Notes under the pieces: model-generated
Told to the model about the DNA's origin: nothing
What the model saw: only the letters and a program-made list of their open reading frames with translations
Databases searched by the model: none
DNA from: Synechococcus sp. MU1642
GTDB lineage: Bacteria; Cyanobacteriota; Cyanobacteriia; PCC-6307; Cyanobiaceae
NCBI RefSeq assembly: GCF_020514115.1
Contig: NZ_VTKZ01000001.1
Coordinates: 124,001 to 188,000 of the forward strand
Direction of reading: 5' to 3'
DNA length: 64,000 nt
Shown here: positions 1-8,971 of the stretch, in pieces
How positions within the stretch are numbered: the first letter of the stretch is position 1
How the letters are laid out: the number at the start of each line of letters is the position of its first letter
Program-made: the position numbers and the translations under genes

Positions 1-1
1 C

Positions 2-793
2 GATCCCACCGCCGTGCCCTGGAGCGATCGGGGGGTGGAGATGGTGCTCGAGGCCAGCGGCAAGATCAAAACGCCGGAGACTCTCAATCCCTATTTCGAT
101 CAGCTGGGCCTCAAGCGTGTGGTGGTGGCCTGTCCCGTGAAGGGTGTGATCGCCGGTGAGGACGCGCTCAACATCGTTTACGGGATCAATCACCACCTCT
201 ATGAACCGGCGCGGCACAAGTTGGTGACGGCCGCCTCCTGCACCACCAACTGCCTGGCGCCGGTGGTGAAGGTGGTGCACGAAAGCTTCGGCATTGAGCA
301 CGGGCTGATCACCACCATTCACGACATCACCAACACCCAGGTGCCGGTCGATTCCTTCAAGACCGATCTACGCCGGGCGCGCTCCGGCCTCACCTCACTG
401 ATCCCCACCACCACCGGCTCGGCCAAGGCGATCGCGATGATCTTCCCCGAGCTGAAGGGCAAGCTCAACGGTCATGCTGTGCGCGTTCCTCTGCTGAATG
501 GATCACTCATCGATGCGGTGTTTGAGCTCAAGCAGAGCGTCACGGTGGAGCAGGTGAATGCCGCCTTCAAAGCAGCTGCTGAAGGGCCGCTGAAGGGAAT
601 TCTGGGTTACGAGGAACGCCCGTTGGTGTCGTGCGATTACACCAACGACAACCGCAGCTCGATTGTCGATGCCCTCTCGACGATGGTGGTGGATGGCAAC
701 CAGCTGAAGGTGTTTGCCTGGTACGACAACGAGTGGGGCTACAGCTGCCGCATGGCTGACCTCGCCTGCCACGTGGTGGGACTGGAGGCATGA
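2..793 (+). CDS. ArsJ-associated glyceraldehyde-3-phosphate dehydrogenase (5' truncated)
   Basis: The reading frame is open from the window edge, so the N-terminal NAD-binding part is missing. The catalytic motif SCTTNCLAP, with the active-site Cys, is visible near position 240, followed by the usual GAPDH C-terminal features: a TTTGSAKA-type phosphate site and the ending WYDNEWGYS. The stop overlaps the start of arsJ by 4 bases (ATGA), implying translational coupling. Family knowledge: GAPDH copies paired with ArsJ use arsenate in place of phosphate to make unstable 1-arseno-3-phosphoglycerate, which ArsJ exports. Assignment to this subfamily rather than the Calvin-cycle or glycolytic enzyme rests on the arsJ neighbour. 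Any ArsR-type regulator would lie outside the window. Confidence 0.9.
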   Translation, partial: DPTAVPWSDRGVEMVLEASGKIKTPETLNPYFDQLGLKRVVVACPVKGVIAGEDALNIVYGINHHLYEPARHKLVTAASCTTNCLAPVVKVVHESFGIEHGLITTIHDITNTQVPVDSFKTDLRRARSGLTSLIPTTTGSAKAIAMIFPELKGKLNGHAVRVPLLNGSLIDAVFELKQSVTVEQVNAAFKAAAEGPLKGILGYEERPLVSCDYTNDNRSSIVDALSTMVVDGNQLKVFAWYDNEWGYSCRMADLACHVVGLEA

Positions 794-2043
794 GGCTTTC
801 CCCCCTGCAGCAGTACGGCATCGTCACCGCCAACTATTGGGCGTTCACGCTCACCGATGGAGCGCTGCGCATGCTGGTGGTGTTCCATTTTCATCAGCTC
901 GGCTACACCACCCTCGAGATTGCGTTCCTCTTCCTCTTCTACGAATTGTTCGGGGTGATCACCAACCTCTACGGGGGATGGATTGGGGCCCGATACGGTC
1001 TTCGGCTCACCCTCTGGGTGGGCACGCTGCTGCAGATCTTGGCGCTGCTGATGCTGATGCCCGTCGCCGCCAGTTGGCCGAAACTGTTGAGCGTGATCTA
1101 CGTGATGGCCGCTCAGGCCATCAGCGGCATCGCCAAAGATCTCAACAAGATGAGCGCCAAGAGTGCCATCAAGACGGTGGTGCCAGAAACTCCGGATGAT
1201 CAGCAGCAGGGGCAGCAGCAGCTGTTCAAGTGGGTGGCGATCCTCACGGGGTCCAAGAACGCTCTCAAGGGTGTGGGCTTCTTTCTCGGTGGAGTGCTGC
1301 TGACCTCCTTTGGCTTCAATGCTGCCGTGGGCTGGATGGCGTCAGGCCTCGCCCTTGCCTTCCTGCTCACCCTGGTGCTGCCCAGGGAGATCGGAAAGAT
1401 GAAGTCCAAGCCGGCCTTCTCCTCGCTGTTCTCGAAATCCGAGGGCATCAACGTGCTGTCTCTGGCGCGCTTCTTTTTGTTTGGTGCCCGGGATGTCTGG
1501 TTTGTGGTGGCTTTGCCGGTGTTCCTCGAGGCCTCCCTGGGCTGGAGCTTCGGGGAGATCGGTGGCTTTCTCGGTTTCTGGGTGATTGGCTACGGCATCG
1601 TTCAGGGATCAGCGCCGGCACTTCGACGACTCTGGGGGCAGACCACATCCCCGGGAGTGTCTGCGGTGCAGTTCTGGAGTGCGTTGTTGACGGCAATACC
1701 GGCTTTGATCGCGGTGGCGCTGTGGCGCCAGGTGGATGTGGCGGTGGCCATCACTGGAGGCCTTGCCGCCTTCGGCGTGGTGTTCGCGATGAATTCGTCG
1801 ATCCACTCCTACATGGTGCTGGCGTACACCGATGCGGAGAACGTCAGCCTCAACGTGGGCTTCTATTACATGGCCAATGCTGCCGGGCGACTCGTGGGCA
1901 CGTTGCTCTCGGGAGCGGTGTTCATGCTCGGCAGAACCGAAGCCGCGGGCATGCAGGCTTGTCTCTGGGCTTCATCCCTGCTGGTGTTGTTGTCGTGGTT
2001 CAGCAGCCTCAGGCTGCCAGCGGTGCGAAACGCCGCGGGATGA
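790..2043 (+). CDS. arsJ: ArsJ organoarsenical efflux MFS transporter
   Basis: This 417-residue, very hydrophobic protein has the rhythm of about eleven or twelve membrane helices and an MFS layout with a central charged loop (KMKSKPAF region, about residue 200). The N-terminus ([21 protein letters not shown]) is characteristic of the ArsJ family. It starts inside the stop region of the preceding GAPDH gene. In characterised systems ArsJ exports 1-arseno-3-phosphoglycerate, completing an arsenate resistance route without arsenate reduction. The inner membrane is the expected location. The substrate is inferred from family and operon and was not tested here. Confidence 0.92.
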   Translation: MRLSPLQQYGIVTANYWAFTLTDGALRMLVVFHFHQLGYTTLEIAFLFLFYELFGVITNLYGGWIGARYGLRLTLWVGTLLQILALLMLMPVAASWPKLLSVIYVMAAQAISGIAKDLNKMSAKSAIKTVVPETPDDQQQGQQQLFKWVAILTGSKNALKGVGFFLGGVLLTSFGFNAAVGWMASGLALAFLLTLVLPREIGKMKSKPAFSSLFSKSEGINVLSLARFFLFGARDVWFVVALPVFLEASLGWSFGEIGGFLGFWVIGYGIVQGSAPALRRLWGQTTSPGVSAVQFWSALLTAIPALIAVALWRQVDVAVAITGGLAAFGVVFAMNSSIHSYMVLAYTDAENVSLNVGFYYMANAAGRLVGTLLSGAVFMLGRTEAAGMQACLWASSLLVLLSWFSSLRLPAVRNAAG

Positions 2044-2167
2044 ATGCATGGGTGGTGGACGTTGGGGACAAACCATGAATTTCTGCTGAATATCGCCGTG
2101 TTGGTAGGGATTTAGACACCCACGAGCAGGCATTTTCTGCTGAATAGATGTATTCGCTTTTGATCTG

Positions 2168-2389
2168 ATGCGTGACGAGCCCGGCAGCCCCGATTGTCGT
2201 TTGGTGATCGATGCCAAGCGATCCTTGGAGGATGTGCTGCGTTTGATCGCTGATCTGCCCCATACCGACCACATGCGCCGACAGCTTTTGTCGGTCTACA
2301 ACCAGTTGGAGGGCATGCACGACTTGAAACGTAGTGGTGGCGCCAACGTGTCGTTTCGTTCCGCCGATTGGAGTTCTTCGGCGAAGTGA
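2168..2389 (+). CDS. Small soluble protein of unknown function
   Basis: A 73-residue, acidic-to-neutral ORF with no membrane segment or signal peptide. The middle part reads as amphipathic helix (VIDAKRSLEDVLRLIADLPH). It lies alone between arsJ and a tiny membrane peptide, about 120 bases downstream of arsJ. I do not recognise a domain. Codon use is like that of the neighbours and no better ORF competes, so it is probably real, but its function is unknown. Confidence 0.55.
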   Translation: MRDEPGSPDCRLVIDAKRSLEDVLRLIADLPHTDHMRRQLLSVYNQLEGMHDLKRSGGANVSFRSADWSSSAK

Positions 2390-2438
2390 TCCGGTTTACA
2401 CCGATAAGGTCAGGTGTCGCCTTTCGCTGTCTTGAGAG

Positions 2439-2549
2439 ATGTTTGAAAACGAACGACGTCCGGCTTGGCTGAACTGGGTTTTTCTTGGGATGTTCCTCTG
2501 GTCGTCGTGGCAGCTGTTTGGTTTGTGGTCCCAGCGGCTGAGTGGTTGA
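2439..2549 (+). CDS. Small single-pass membrane peptide (36 aa)
   Basis: A short ORF beginning MFENERRPAW, followed by one hydrophobic, tryptophan-rich stretch (residues about 10-29) and ending WSQRLSG. The charged N-terminus plus a single helix is typical of the tiny membrane proteins common in marine picocyanobacteria. It is separated by only 6 bases from the convergent gene on the other strand. No function can be assigned, and such a short ORF could arise by chance. Confidence 0.45.
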   Translation: MFENERRPAWLNWVFLGMFLWSSWQLFGLWSQRLSG

Positions 2550-2555
2550 AGGGTT

Positions 2556-2819
2556 TTAGACCAACACGCCGGTCAGACGCAGCGTTCCCCACAGGTCGAA
2601 GACGCAGAAAATCAGTCCGATCACGATGATGTCCCATGCTTTGTGGCGGATCGCCCAAGGGGCAAGGAACAACTCCGCGATCCCATGGAGTGCCGTTCCA
2701 ATGGTGATGTGCTCCAGCACCAGCAGTCCATGGGCCACCAGGAACAGTGCGCTCGCGACACACCGCATTAGGACTTGCCAGGAACCGAGCAAAACCTGCA
2801 GGACTGGATGGTTGGCCAC
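2556..2819 (-). CDS. Hypothetical membrane protein (87 aa)
   Basis: The protein has two to three hydrophobic segments: residues about 18-34, a central HGIAELFLAPWAI amphipathic stretch, and about 63-83. Histidines and a Glu lie in the middle (LEHITIGTALHGIAELF). The gene converges with the 36-residue peptide gene. I do not recognise the family with certainty. It resembles small DUF-type two- or three-helix membrane proteins, and no enzymatic motif is visible. Confidence 0.6.
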   Translation of the reverse strand: MANHPVLQVLLGSWQVLMRCVASALFLVAHGLLVLEHITIGTALHGIAELFLAPWAIRHKAWDIIVIGLIFCVFDLWGTLRLTGVLV

Positions 2820-3034
2820 CTTAAAGCGTGCTGCTGTATGGGCTCAAGCCCGCTGCGCGTGACACTCCATCTCATGAGGAGATTCATTGGAGTGTGAGTA
2901 AAAAGATCTAGTCGCTATGTTGAAGTTCTTGGCCCTTCATTGTCTCTGATCCGCCTTCAATAATCGATTTCTGGTCAACTCAAAAAGCGCAAAGAGTTGC
3001 TTAGAACCTTGGTGCGATTTCGTCCTATGCCTCG

Positions 3035-3220
3035 ATGCTGACCTTCTTCTGGCATGGTGTCAGTACGTTGGCTGCTAAGGAGCAGCCCAAGCACACCTTG
3101 GTTGTGTATGCCGCTTTGACATTTTTTATGATCGTGGTGATGGTTCCCTACAAATGGGACAAAAGTGGATGCGGATTAAAACATCGATCGGGATATTGGT
3201 GTTTGGCTTATCACTGTTGA
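3035..3220 (+). CDS. Doubtful small membrane ORF (61 aa)
   Basis: One hydrophobic stretch (about residues 23-40, VVYAALTFFMIVVMVPY) follows a charged AKEQPKHT segment. This looks like a transmembrane peptide, but the C-terminal third (Cys/Gly/His/Trp-rich) does not look coding. From about 3154 the next frame over encodes another membrane-like peptide, so the two may be pieces of one frameshifted gene or two overlapping tiny genes. Confidence 0.3.
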   Translation: MLTFFWHGVSTLAAKEQPKHTLVVYAALTFFMIVVMVPYKWDKSGCGLKHRSGYWCLAYHC

Positions 3221-3249
3221 TCTATTTGTTCTGTTGGTTTGCGTACTGA
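3154..3249 (+). CDS. Possible 31-aa membrane peptide overlapping the previous ORF
   Basis: The reading frame starts MGQKWMRIKTS and continues into one hydrophobic helix ending in LFCWFAY. A basic N-terminus followed by a 17-residue hydrophobic run is a plausible single-pass peptide. It overlaps the 3' part of the 3035-3220 ORF in a different frame. It is too short for composition to decide, so this is a low-confidence call. Confidence 0.25.
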   Translation: MGQKWMRIKTSIGILVFGLSLLIYLFCWFAY

Positions 3250-3318
3250 TTTGGATTGCAAGGATTTCGATGGCATTGGCCTAATCGAAACCCAACGGTC
3301 TGTCTGAGGCCGACAGAA

Positions 3319-3612
3319 GTGCAGGGTCGACGTGCCTTGAGCCGTGTGCTCAAGCGGCAGAAAAATCGTTCCTATCTTCCTTTGAAGGACCTACGTCTTC
3401 AGGATTCATAGCCCACTGGCTCACGCCTGAAGCACCATCTCCGCCAGGCCGACCGCGACCGGAATCTTCGCTTGGATCCAGAGGAAGCCAAGCGCATCGC
3501 ATGGATCAGTCGCAACTTCAATGTTTTGGATGGTGATCGGGATGGAACCGTGACGCTTGAGGAGTTGTGGAACCATCAGCGCTCTCTGGCTCCGCCTCAG
3601 CGCCGGCCTTGA
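3319..3612 (+). pseudogene. Broken EF-hand calcium-binding protein
   Basis: After an in-frame TAG at 3409-3411 the frame runs 67 codons and contains two EF-hand loops: a degenerate DRDRNLRLDPEE and a canonical DGDRDGTVTLEE with Asp/Glu at the expected ligand positions. The same frame is open upstream of the TAG from a GTG at 3319. A third, remnant loop (DCKDFDGIGLIE) lies in another frame at about 3254-3290, which suggests a frameshift as well. No good start codon follows the TAG. I infer a decayed multi-EF-hand protein. Its 3' end overlaps the next gene on the opposite strand. Confidence 0.5.
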
Positions 3613-3965
3613 GCGGGGGGCGAGATCACCAGGCGGATAATGCGAATCAACCTCCAGAGCGCACCAAGCAAGAGGATGCCGGCCAAGAGCGCGATGCCAG
3701 CGATCAGCACGATGGCGGCGAGCCCAAGCATGGCTTCCAGCAGTTGCTGAACACCGCCAATCAGATCATCGATGGCCGTGCTCAGCAGCAGCATGATGTC
3801 GACCTGCTGGGGCAACTGATGAAGAAGCACAGCGATCCCGGCTGCCGCAGCCAGCATCAGAACGACGACCGTGAACTGACGCAGCACGGCGCTGTAGGGG
3901 AACCGACGACGGGGGCGGAAGACCCGTCGTTGATCGAGTTTGCTGCTACGGCGTGCCTTCCTCAT
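3597..3965 (-). CDS. Hypothetical membrane protein with basic N-terminus
   Basis: A 122-residue protein whose first 30 residues are strongly basic (RKARR, FRPRRRFPYS). Two hydrophobic segments follow, about 32-50 and 80-105, separated by a short loop (QQVDIMLLLSTAIDDLIGGVQQ) that is itself amphipathic. The tail is basic again. No family is recognised. The gene stands alone, convergent with the EF-hand pseudogene, with about 60 bases to the next gene downstream. Confidence 0.6.
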   Translation of the reverse strand: MRKARRSSKLDQRRVFRPRRRFPYSAVLRQFTVVVLMLAAAAGIAVLLHQLPQQVDIMLLLSTAIDDLIGGVQQLLEAMLGLAAIVLIAGIALLAGILLLGALWRLIRIIRLVISPPAQGRR

Positions 3966-4024
3966 GGCATGGTGCTGATCAGTGAGCCATTAATGCGGCG
4001 ATTCTGAAGCGTGTTTCCTGCACG

Positions 4025-4639
4025 TCAACGGTCTGACTGCGTTTCAGGCTTCTCTACTGGTGCGGGCACCGGCGACGACTCCTTGGTCTCATGAGGTAGA
4101 GGAACAAGCCATGCCGTGGCGATGGTGCACGCCAGAGCGACTCCAGCCAGAAGGGGTGGTCCAAGGCGTTTCTGCAGAGGAACGCGATCGACGATCTCTT
4201 GACGCTTCAAGGGGCGGTCCTCGGGGAACGTCCAGGTCAGCTTGACCCGGCTGTCCAGCCGCAAGCGATCGAGGCAACGCACCAGATCGGCCAGTTCGGC
4301 GTCATCGAGCTTGAGCTGCAGCGGCTCAACGCCCTCTCTGCTGCTGCGCAGTTCCAGTCGATGGTTGGCCTGATCCGGCGCGATGCTTACAAAACCACTC
4401 TCCTGGCCAAAACGGCGCTGCACTCCGGACAAGCGATGTCTGGCGTAGGGCATCACGGCTCCCATCAGAGCCTCCAGATGATCCCGTGTGCCTTCTAGTT
4501 CCGGTGCTCCGACCAACTGCAGCCGCCAGGACGACAGGATGCCGATCGCCTCATTGGAATGGCCGGCGGAGAGGTCGGGAAAGCCCTCAACCACCAGCCT
4601 TGCCGCGGTCTGTTCGTATTGGTAGGTCGTTTTCAACAT
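4025..4639 (-). CDS. DUF4335 domain protein with C-terminal membrane anchor
   Basis: A 204-residue protein. Residues 1-140 form the soluble DUF4335-type region, beginning MLKTTYQYEQTAARLVVEG. Residues about 158-175 (PPLLAGVALACTIATAWLV) form a single membrane helix, followed by a Pro/Glu-rich tail. The gene lies 7 bases downstream of the DUF3038 gene on the same strand. The two families are commonly neighbours in cyanobacteria, so they probably act together. The function of both is unknown. Confidence 0.85.
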   Translation of the reverse strand: MLKTTYQYEQTAARLVVEGFPDLSAGHSNEAIGILSSWRLQLVGAPELEGTRDHLEALMGAVMPYARHRLSGVQRRFGQESGFVSIAPDQANHRLELRSSREGVEPLQLKLDDAELADLVRCLDRLRLDSRVKLTWTFPEDRPLKRQEIVDRVPLQKRLGPPLLAGVALACTIATAWLVPLPHETKESSPVPAPVEKPETQSDR

Positions 4640-4646
4640 GGTCGGC

Positions 4647-5195
4647 CTAGGGCGTGGGGTCGAGCAGGGTGGCGCGGAGTCGATCGATTCCTCCTGGGCC
4701 TGCGCAGAACGCCAGGGTGCTGATCAGTTCGCGGTGCAGAGAGCCCGCCGGCTCCATCGTGAGAAGGCGAACAACCGCTTCCCGCCGCTGATTCATCCGC
4801 TCTTCGATGAGGTCGCGTAGACGCTCGTGGAACAACTGCCAACGCTGTTGGGTGAGCTGTTCCGGCTCGCGGCTCGAGAGGAGTTGGTGGAGCAATGGGT
4901 AGAGCCGATCTGCCATGGCACAAACCAGGCAGATCAGGGATTCGGCGTCCACTGGGTCGAGCTGGTCCCGCCGGGTGGTCCGCCGAAGGGGGTTATGACA
5001 GCGCCGCTTCCAGAGTTCAACCCGGTTAGGGAATTGCGCCTGAAGGCCCATCTGCTGGCTGGTCCAGACCATCGCCTCGCCACCATTGAGATCCAAAGCC
5101 TCGATGGTCAGCAGCAATAGGTCGAGGCGCTCGACGCCCCGCCGGCTGAGACGCGAGCCGTCGGTGGGTGCGCTTGGGGCTGGAGCTTCAGTCAT
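4647..5195 (-). CDS. DUF3038 domain protein
   Basis: A 182-residue, mostly helical soluble protein without signal or membrane segments. The conserved core begins around [24 protein letters not shown] and includes the CHNPLRR region. It is the first gene of a two-gene unit with the DUF4335 protein. Its start codon overlaps the apt start on the opposite strand (CAT at 5193-5195 and ATG at 5194), so the promoters must lie inside the neighbouring coding sequences unless one true start is further in. Confidence 0.85.
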   Translation of the reverse strand: MTEAPAPSAPTDGSRLSRRGVERLDLLLLTIEALDLNGGEAMVWTSQQMGLQAQFPNRVELWKRRCHNPLRRTTRRDQLDPVDAESLICLVCAMADRLYPLLHQLLSSREPEQLTQQRWQLFHERLRDLIEERMNQRREAVVRLLTMEPAGSLHRELISTLAFCAGPGGIDRLRATLLDPTP

Positions 5196-5757
5196 GGCTG
5201 AGATGATGCCAGGGGCACCGCCATTGCGTCACCTGGATTTGGATCTTCAGTCGCACATTCGTTCAATTCCAGACTTTCCCAAGCCTGGAATTCTGTTTCG
5301 AGACATCAACCCACTCCTGCGTTCGCCCGAGGCCATGGCCGAGGTGATTCGACAGCTGGGCCGGTTCTGCGACCAGGTGAAGCCGGATCTGATCGTGGGG
5401 ATCGAATCCCGGGGGTTCATCTTTGGGGCTCCTTTGGCCAGCGACCGACGAATTGGCTTCGTGCCTGTGCGGAAGCCCGGAAAGCTGCCTGGCGAGGTGG
5501 TTGGTCTGGACTACGCCCTCGAGTACGGCACCGATCGGCTGGAGATTCAAGCCGATGCCTTTGAGAATTCACCCCGGGTCTTGGTGGTGGACGATCTACT
5601 TGCCACCGGTGGAACGGCTGCGGCGACAGGACAGCTGGTGGAGCAAGCCGGGGGTTGTTTGGTGGGTTTTTCTTTTGTGATCGAGCTGGAGGGGCTCGGA
5701 GGTCGCCAGGCGTTGCCCTCAGGCCAACCCGTGGAAGTGTTGTTGCGCTACGGCTGA
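5194..5757 (+). CDS. apt: Adenine phosphoribosyltransferase
   Basis: This enzyme converts adenine plus PRPP to AMP in purine salvage. From the chosen ATG the protein is 187 residues. [12 protein letters not shown] lies near residue 27-38, [10 protein letters not shown] at 69-78, and the PRPP loop [16 protein letters not shown] at 129-144. Length and order match the family. The frame is open further upstream, but that part is antisense to DUF3038 and unlike apt. ATG codons at 5203 and 5206 are also possible starts and would remove the overlap with the divergent gene. Confidence 0.95.
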   Translation: MAEMMPGAPPLRHLDLDLQSHIRSIPDFPKPGILFRDINPLLRSPEAMAEVIRQLGRFCDQVKPDLIVGIESRGFIFGAPLASDRRIGFVPVRKPGKLPGEVVGLDYALEYGTDRLEIQADAFENSPRVLVVDDLLATGGTAAATGQLVEQAGGCLVGFSFVIELEGLGGRQALPSGQPVEVLLRYG

Positions 5758-5960
5758 CTGTTCTGCCAGTCGAACACCTCCTCCAACTGCTTCAAACTCA
5801 ACAACCCGAAGCTCCAAAGCACAATCGGGAGGGGGGCTTGTTCCAGTTCCGCCTGGCGTTGCCCCAGTTCCAGGGCGCTGGGACTCAACCCCAAACGGCG
5901 CTGCAGAAAGTGCAGCAGCGCGTCGGTTGCTGGAGGTTGCCGCTGGCTGGACATCACCAT
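5748..5960 (-). CDS. DUF2949 domain protein
   Basis: A 70-residue soluble protein with the family-like core [43 protein letters not shown] (given as description of residues 23-65). It converges with apt and overlaps its 3' end by 10 bases. The gene is downstream of the FAD hydroxylase on the same strand with a 20-base gap, so cotranscription is possible. The function is unknown. The family is essentially cyanobacterial. Confidence 0.8.
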   Translation of the reverse strand: MVMSSQRQPPATDALLHFLQRRLGLSPSALELGQRQAELEQAPLPIVLWSFGLLSLKQLEEVFDWQNSQP

Positions 5961-5980
5961 GGTCGCGACCCGCGCTGGAT

Positions 5981-7147
5981 TCAGTTTGGCAAGGCCTGCC
6001 AGAGCTGCATGGGACCGTCACTCATGGCCCGCAGGCTGAGTCGGCGTAACACAGAAAACTCTTTTAGCAGCAGCAGTGCCAAACGCCGCAGGGGAAGCAG
6101 CAGCGGTTGGCGGTTGGAAAACACTCGCACCAGAAGATCCGTCGCCAAACCCACCTGGAGCACATCAAGCCAGCGGCTCATCCCGTAGTGCCGAGCGATC
6201 GTTGCAGCGCTGCCGCCCCGCTCCACGGCGCTCAGTAAACCTTCCACATCTCGCCAGCAGAGATTGAGCCCTTGGCCTCCCACGGGATGGCAGCGGTGGC
6301 CTGCTTCGCCGATCAGCACGCCCCGTCCGCGATGAAAGCGGCGAGCCAGCAGCCATTGTTGAGGGAAAGCACGGGGTTGATCGAGCAGGCGATCCGGTTC
6401 AATCCCCTGCGGGAGAACAGCGGCCAGCTGATCGAGAAATGCACTGTTTTGCAGCGTGCTGCGCTGCTGGCAACGCTGCCAGGGTGCACTCCACACCACT
6501 TGGAAGATTCCCTGACCCAAAGGCAGAACGGCGAGGGGTCCTTCCGGACGAAACAACTCGCAGGCCCTGTCGTGGGGGAGTCCCCGTAGGACAACTTTTG
6601 CGGTGAGACATCCCTGGCGATAGCGGATGCCCCAGTGACTGATGCCCCAGGCCTCTCGCGTGGGGGAGCGCGGTCCATCAGCCGCCACGATCAGGGCATC
6701 AGCGTTTGGACCAGGGCATGGTTCTGCCAGGTGCATTGCAACGTTTGCATTGGCCTCCAGCCGTGCCAGCAGCAGCTTCATCAATGGCCGGTGATCGAGG
6801 ATCCATCCAATGCCGTCATGGTTCCGATTGGCTGATGCCAGATCGTCCTGGCCGAAGAGAACGCGTGAGTTGGTAGCCCCATCTCGCAAATCAAGGTCAC
6901 GGAAGGGCACCAAGGCATCGTGCAGGTCGTGCCAGAGCCCCAGATTTGTCAATAACCGACGACTGGAGTGGGTGATGGCATAGGCGCGACTTCTGGCCTG
7001 CAATTCCGATGACGTCAGCGGGTCAAACAGGACCACGCGCTGACCTCGGAGACCGAGAGCAAGAGCTGTAAGGGCGCCGGTGGGACCAGCGCCCAAGACA
7101 TGAATTTCTGGAAGGGAAGGGACCATTCGGGGAGTCTGGCCAGCCAT
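5981..7147 (-). CDS. UbiH/Coq6-family FAD-dependent hydroxylase
   Basis: A 388-residue flavoprotein monooxygenase. The N-terminal dinucleotide fold is HVLGAGPTGALTALALGLRG (residues about 12-31). A central AADGPRSPTR is the DG motif, and GEAGHRCHPVGGQGLN near residue 280 corresponds to the GD-P ribose-binding motif. Family knowledge: aromatic-ring hydroxylation in quinone-type pathways using NAD(P)H and O2. Cyanobacteria make plastoquinone rather than ubiquinone, so the substrate is uncertain. The C-terminus is hydrophobic (LLLPLRRLALLLL), suggesting membrane association. Confidence 0.88.
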   Translation of the reverse strand: MAGQTPRMVPSLPEIHVLGAGPTGALTALALGLRGQRVVLFDPLTSSELQARSRAYAITHSSRRLLTNLGLWHDLHDALVPFRDLDLRDGATNSRVLFGQDDLASANRNHDGIGWILDHRPLMKLLLARLEANANVAMHLAEPCPGPNADALIVAADGPRSPTREAWGISHWGIRYRQGCLTAKVVLRGLPHDRACELFRPEGPLAVLPLGQGIFQVVWSAPWQRCQQRSTLQNSAFLDQLAAVLPQGIEPDRLLDQPRAFPQQWLLARRFHRGRGVLIGEAGHRCHPVGGQGLNLCWRDVEGLLSAVERGGSAATIARHYGMSRWLDVLQVGLATDLLVRVFSNRQPLLLPLRRLALLLLKEFSVLRRLSLRAMSDGPMQLWQALPN

Positions 7148-7167
7148 CCCAATCCAGCGCGAGGCAA

Positions 7168-7428
7168 TCAGCCCAGGCCGAGCAGCCCGTGAACGAAGGA
7201 TTCGCCACCCAGGGCCAACTCGGTGGCGAGCAGAGCGATGAAGCCAAGCATGGCCATGCGGCCGTTCAGTTTTTCGGCGCGGTCATGAAAACCCCAACCC
7301 TGCGTCGCTTCAACCACTTCCATGCGGGGTTCCGTGGCAAAGGCGTTGAGGCGGCCGCCGTCTTCCATGGTGACCTGCGCACCGCGCACGACAGGAGTGG
7401 AAGGTGAGGACTGAGACATGGATGCCAC
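7168..7428 (-). CDS. hli: High-light-inducible protein (Hli/Scp, one-helix CAB-like)
   Basis: An 86-residue protein with one membrane helix containing the chlorophyll-binding signature [13 protein letters not shown] (about residues 52-64). An N-terminal hydrophilic extension ends in TQGWGFHDR. Hli proteins bind chlorophyll and carotenoid in thylakoids and protect photosystem assembly under light stress. Upstream, at about 7440-7470, are AT-rich promoter-like stretches with one TTTACA half-site reminiscent of the RpaB-binding HLR1 element, but not a full copy. The gene is 20 bases upstream of the FAD hydroxylase gene. Confidence 0.93.
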   Translation of the reverse strand: MASMSQSSPSTPVVRGAQVTMEDGGRLNAFATEPRMEVVEATQGWGFHDRAEKLNGRMAMLGFIALLATELALGGESFVHGLLGLG

Positions 7429-7470
7429 CGCTTGAATTAATAAGAAGTGTAAACCAGGTTTAAGAAATAT

Positions 7471-8127
7471 TCAGCTGCGGCTGTTTAAGCGGAGTTGGCA
7501 GAGCTCCTCAAAGGCTGGACGGAGCAGGAATGGGTACTCGCCAACCCACATCCGCATGCCCGGCAGCCAAGCATCGCTGAGGGCTCCTATCTGTGAGAAA
7601 TCCTTGCGCTCACTAAGCACTAGGCAGCGGATCACGCTGCCGCGTCGGATCGACTGGTGCTTTTTCTCCATCGGAAATGCCACTCTGCCGAGATAGCCCT
7701 CCTCGTCTTCGAGTTCCAGCAGCATCCATGTGCGTCGGTTCTCCACGAGTTCCAGCCGGCCTCGGCTGTCGGCCTGCTCGTGGCGGTTTTCCACCCGTTC
7801 TCGGGTGATCACGTCCGCTACTTCACCCTCAAACAGTGCAGCCGAGGGATATCGCCGCAGGGTGGCGTTGCGCTGGCCGGCCTGAACGATTGGGCCCCAC
7901 AGCACATATAGGAAAAAAACGACGCTGATCACCAGCCAGACGGGTCCCCAGCGGCTACCGAGCTGCGCTTGGTTGTAGATCAGGAATGTGATGACTCCAC
8001 CGATGGCGGCGATCATCAGGCGCTGCAGCACCTCCTGGGGGTTGCCGAGGGAGAAGCGGAACTGGTTGGCGGTGGCAACGGCAGGGATTAGCCGTTGCAG
8101 TTCACCGGGGCGAAGGGGAATGAGCAT
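7471..8127 (-). CDS. Conserved cyanobacterial membrane protein (unknown)
   Basis: A 218-residue protein with two adjacent hydrophobic segments at about residues 38-55 (LMIAAIGGVITFLIY) and 64-83 (VWLVISVVFFLYVLWG), then a soluble domain of about 130 residues (FEGEVADVITRERVENRH...). Homologues in marine Synechococcus have been labelled 'phosphate ABC transporter permease', but nothing here looks like a permease: there are only two helices and no EAA loop. The gene is 10 bases downstream of dapB, so it is likely in the same transcript. The function is unknown. Confidence 0.75.
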   Translation of the reverse strand: MLIPLRPGELQRLIPAVATANQFRFSLGNPQEVLQRLMIAAIGGVITFLIYNQAQLGSRWGPVWLVISVVFFLYVLWGPIVQAGQRNATLRRYPSAALFEGEVADVITRERVENRHEQADSRGRLELVENRRTWMLLELEDEEGYLGRVAFPMEKKHQSIRRGSVIRCLVLSERKDFSQIGALSDAWLPGMRMWVGEYPFLLRPAFEELCQLRLNSRS

Positions 8128-8137
8128 GGTGTCGCCT

Positions 8138-8971
8138 TCAGATCAGGCGCTCAAGGCCGTACACAAGGCTGCCGAGGCTGCCCACCTTGCGCACTGTCAG
8201 CAGCACGCCTGGCATATAGGCGGAGCGATCGATCGTGTCGTGACGCAGGGTGTAGGTCTCCCCCGGGGCACCGAACATCACTTCCTGGTGAGCCACTAGG
8301 CCCGGCAGCCGCACAGAGTGCAGCCGCAGACCACTGTCCCGCTGTCCACCGCGGCAACCCGCTAAGGATTCGTGCTCGTCCACTTCCTCGGGATTGAAGC
8401 TTTTCCCCAGCTCTTCCATCAGCTCAGCGGTTTTGATGCAGGTGCCGCTGGGGGCGTCGGCCTTGCGGTTGTGGTGCAACTCCGTCAGTTCCGCGTGGTC
8501 GTAAAACCGTGCCGCTGCGGCTGCCGCTTGCTGCAAAAGCACCATGCCCACTGAAAAATTAGGGATCACGGCCCCACCCACGGACGCTTTGACCGAAAAC
8601 TCGGTGAGGTCGTTGAGTTGCTCCGGGGATAACCCCGTGGTTCCGATCACGGGATGAACGCCGTAGGCGATTGCCGCTCGGGTGTGCTCGTACACAACGG
8701 AAGGGTGGGTGAAGTCCACCAGCACGGCGCCGCTGCCGCTGTCCCGCACCGATTGGCTCACAGCGCAGAGACAGCCTTCGAAATCAGCCGTCACGGCCAC
8801 CTCAAGCTCGCCCAAGCCCAGCTCCAGGCCCACGTCGGCCCCCTCTTTGCCGGGTGTGTTGTCGATGGCGCCAGCCAGACTGCAGTCTTGGGCCCCCACC
8901 ACAGCCTTGATTACCTCGGCGCCCATTCGCCCCAAGGCACCGGCGACAACGACGGGAATCGGAGCGGTCAT
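8138..8971 (-). CDS. dapB: 4-hydroxy-tetrahydrodipicolinate reductase
   Basis: This enzyme reduces the DapA product to tetrahydrodipicolinate in the lysine and meso-diaminopimelate pathway (cytosol, NAD(P)H). The 277-residue length is typical. The N-terminal Rossmann motif is [18 protein letters not shown]. The catalytic and substrate region [15 protein letters not shown] (around residue 165) carries the His-His and Lys of the family. The start ATG at 8971 gives the standard N-terminus. It is divergent from chlH with about 120 bases between starts. Confidence 0.96.
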   Translation of the reverse strand: MTAPIPVVVAGALGRMGAEVIKAVVGAQDCSLAGAIDNTPGKEGADVGLELGLGELEVAVTADFEGCLCAVSQSVRDSGSGAVLVDFTHPSVVYEHTRAAIAYGVHPVIGTTGLSPEQLNDLTEFSVKASVGGAVIPNFSVGMVLLQQAAAAAARFYDHAELTELHHNRKADAPSGTCIKTAELMEELGKSFNPEEVDEHESLAGCRGGQRDSGLRLHSVRLPGLVAHQEVMFGAPGETYTLRHDTIDRSAYMPGVLLTVRKVGSLGSLVYGLERLI

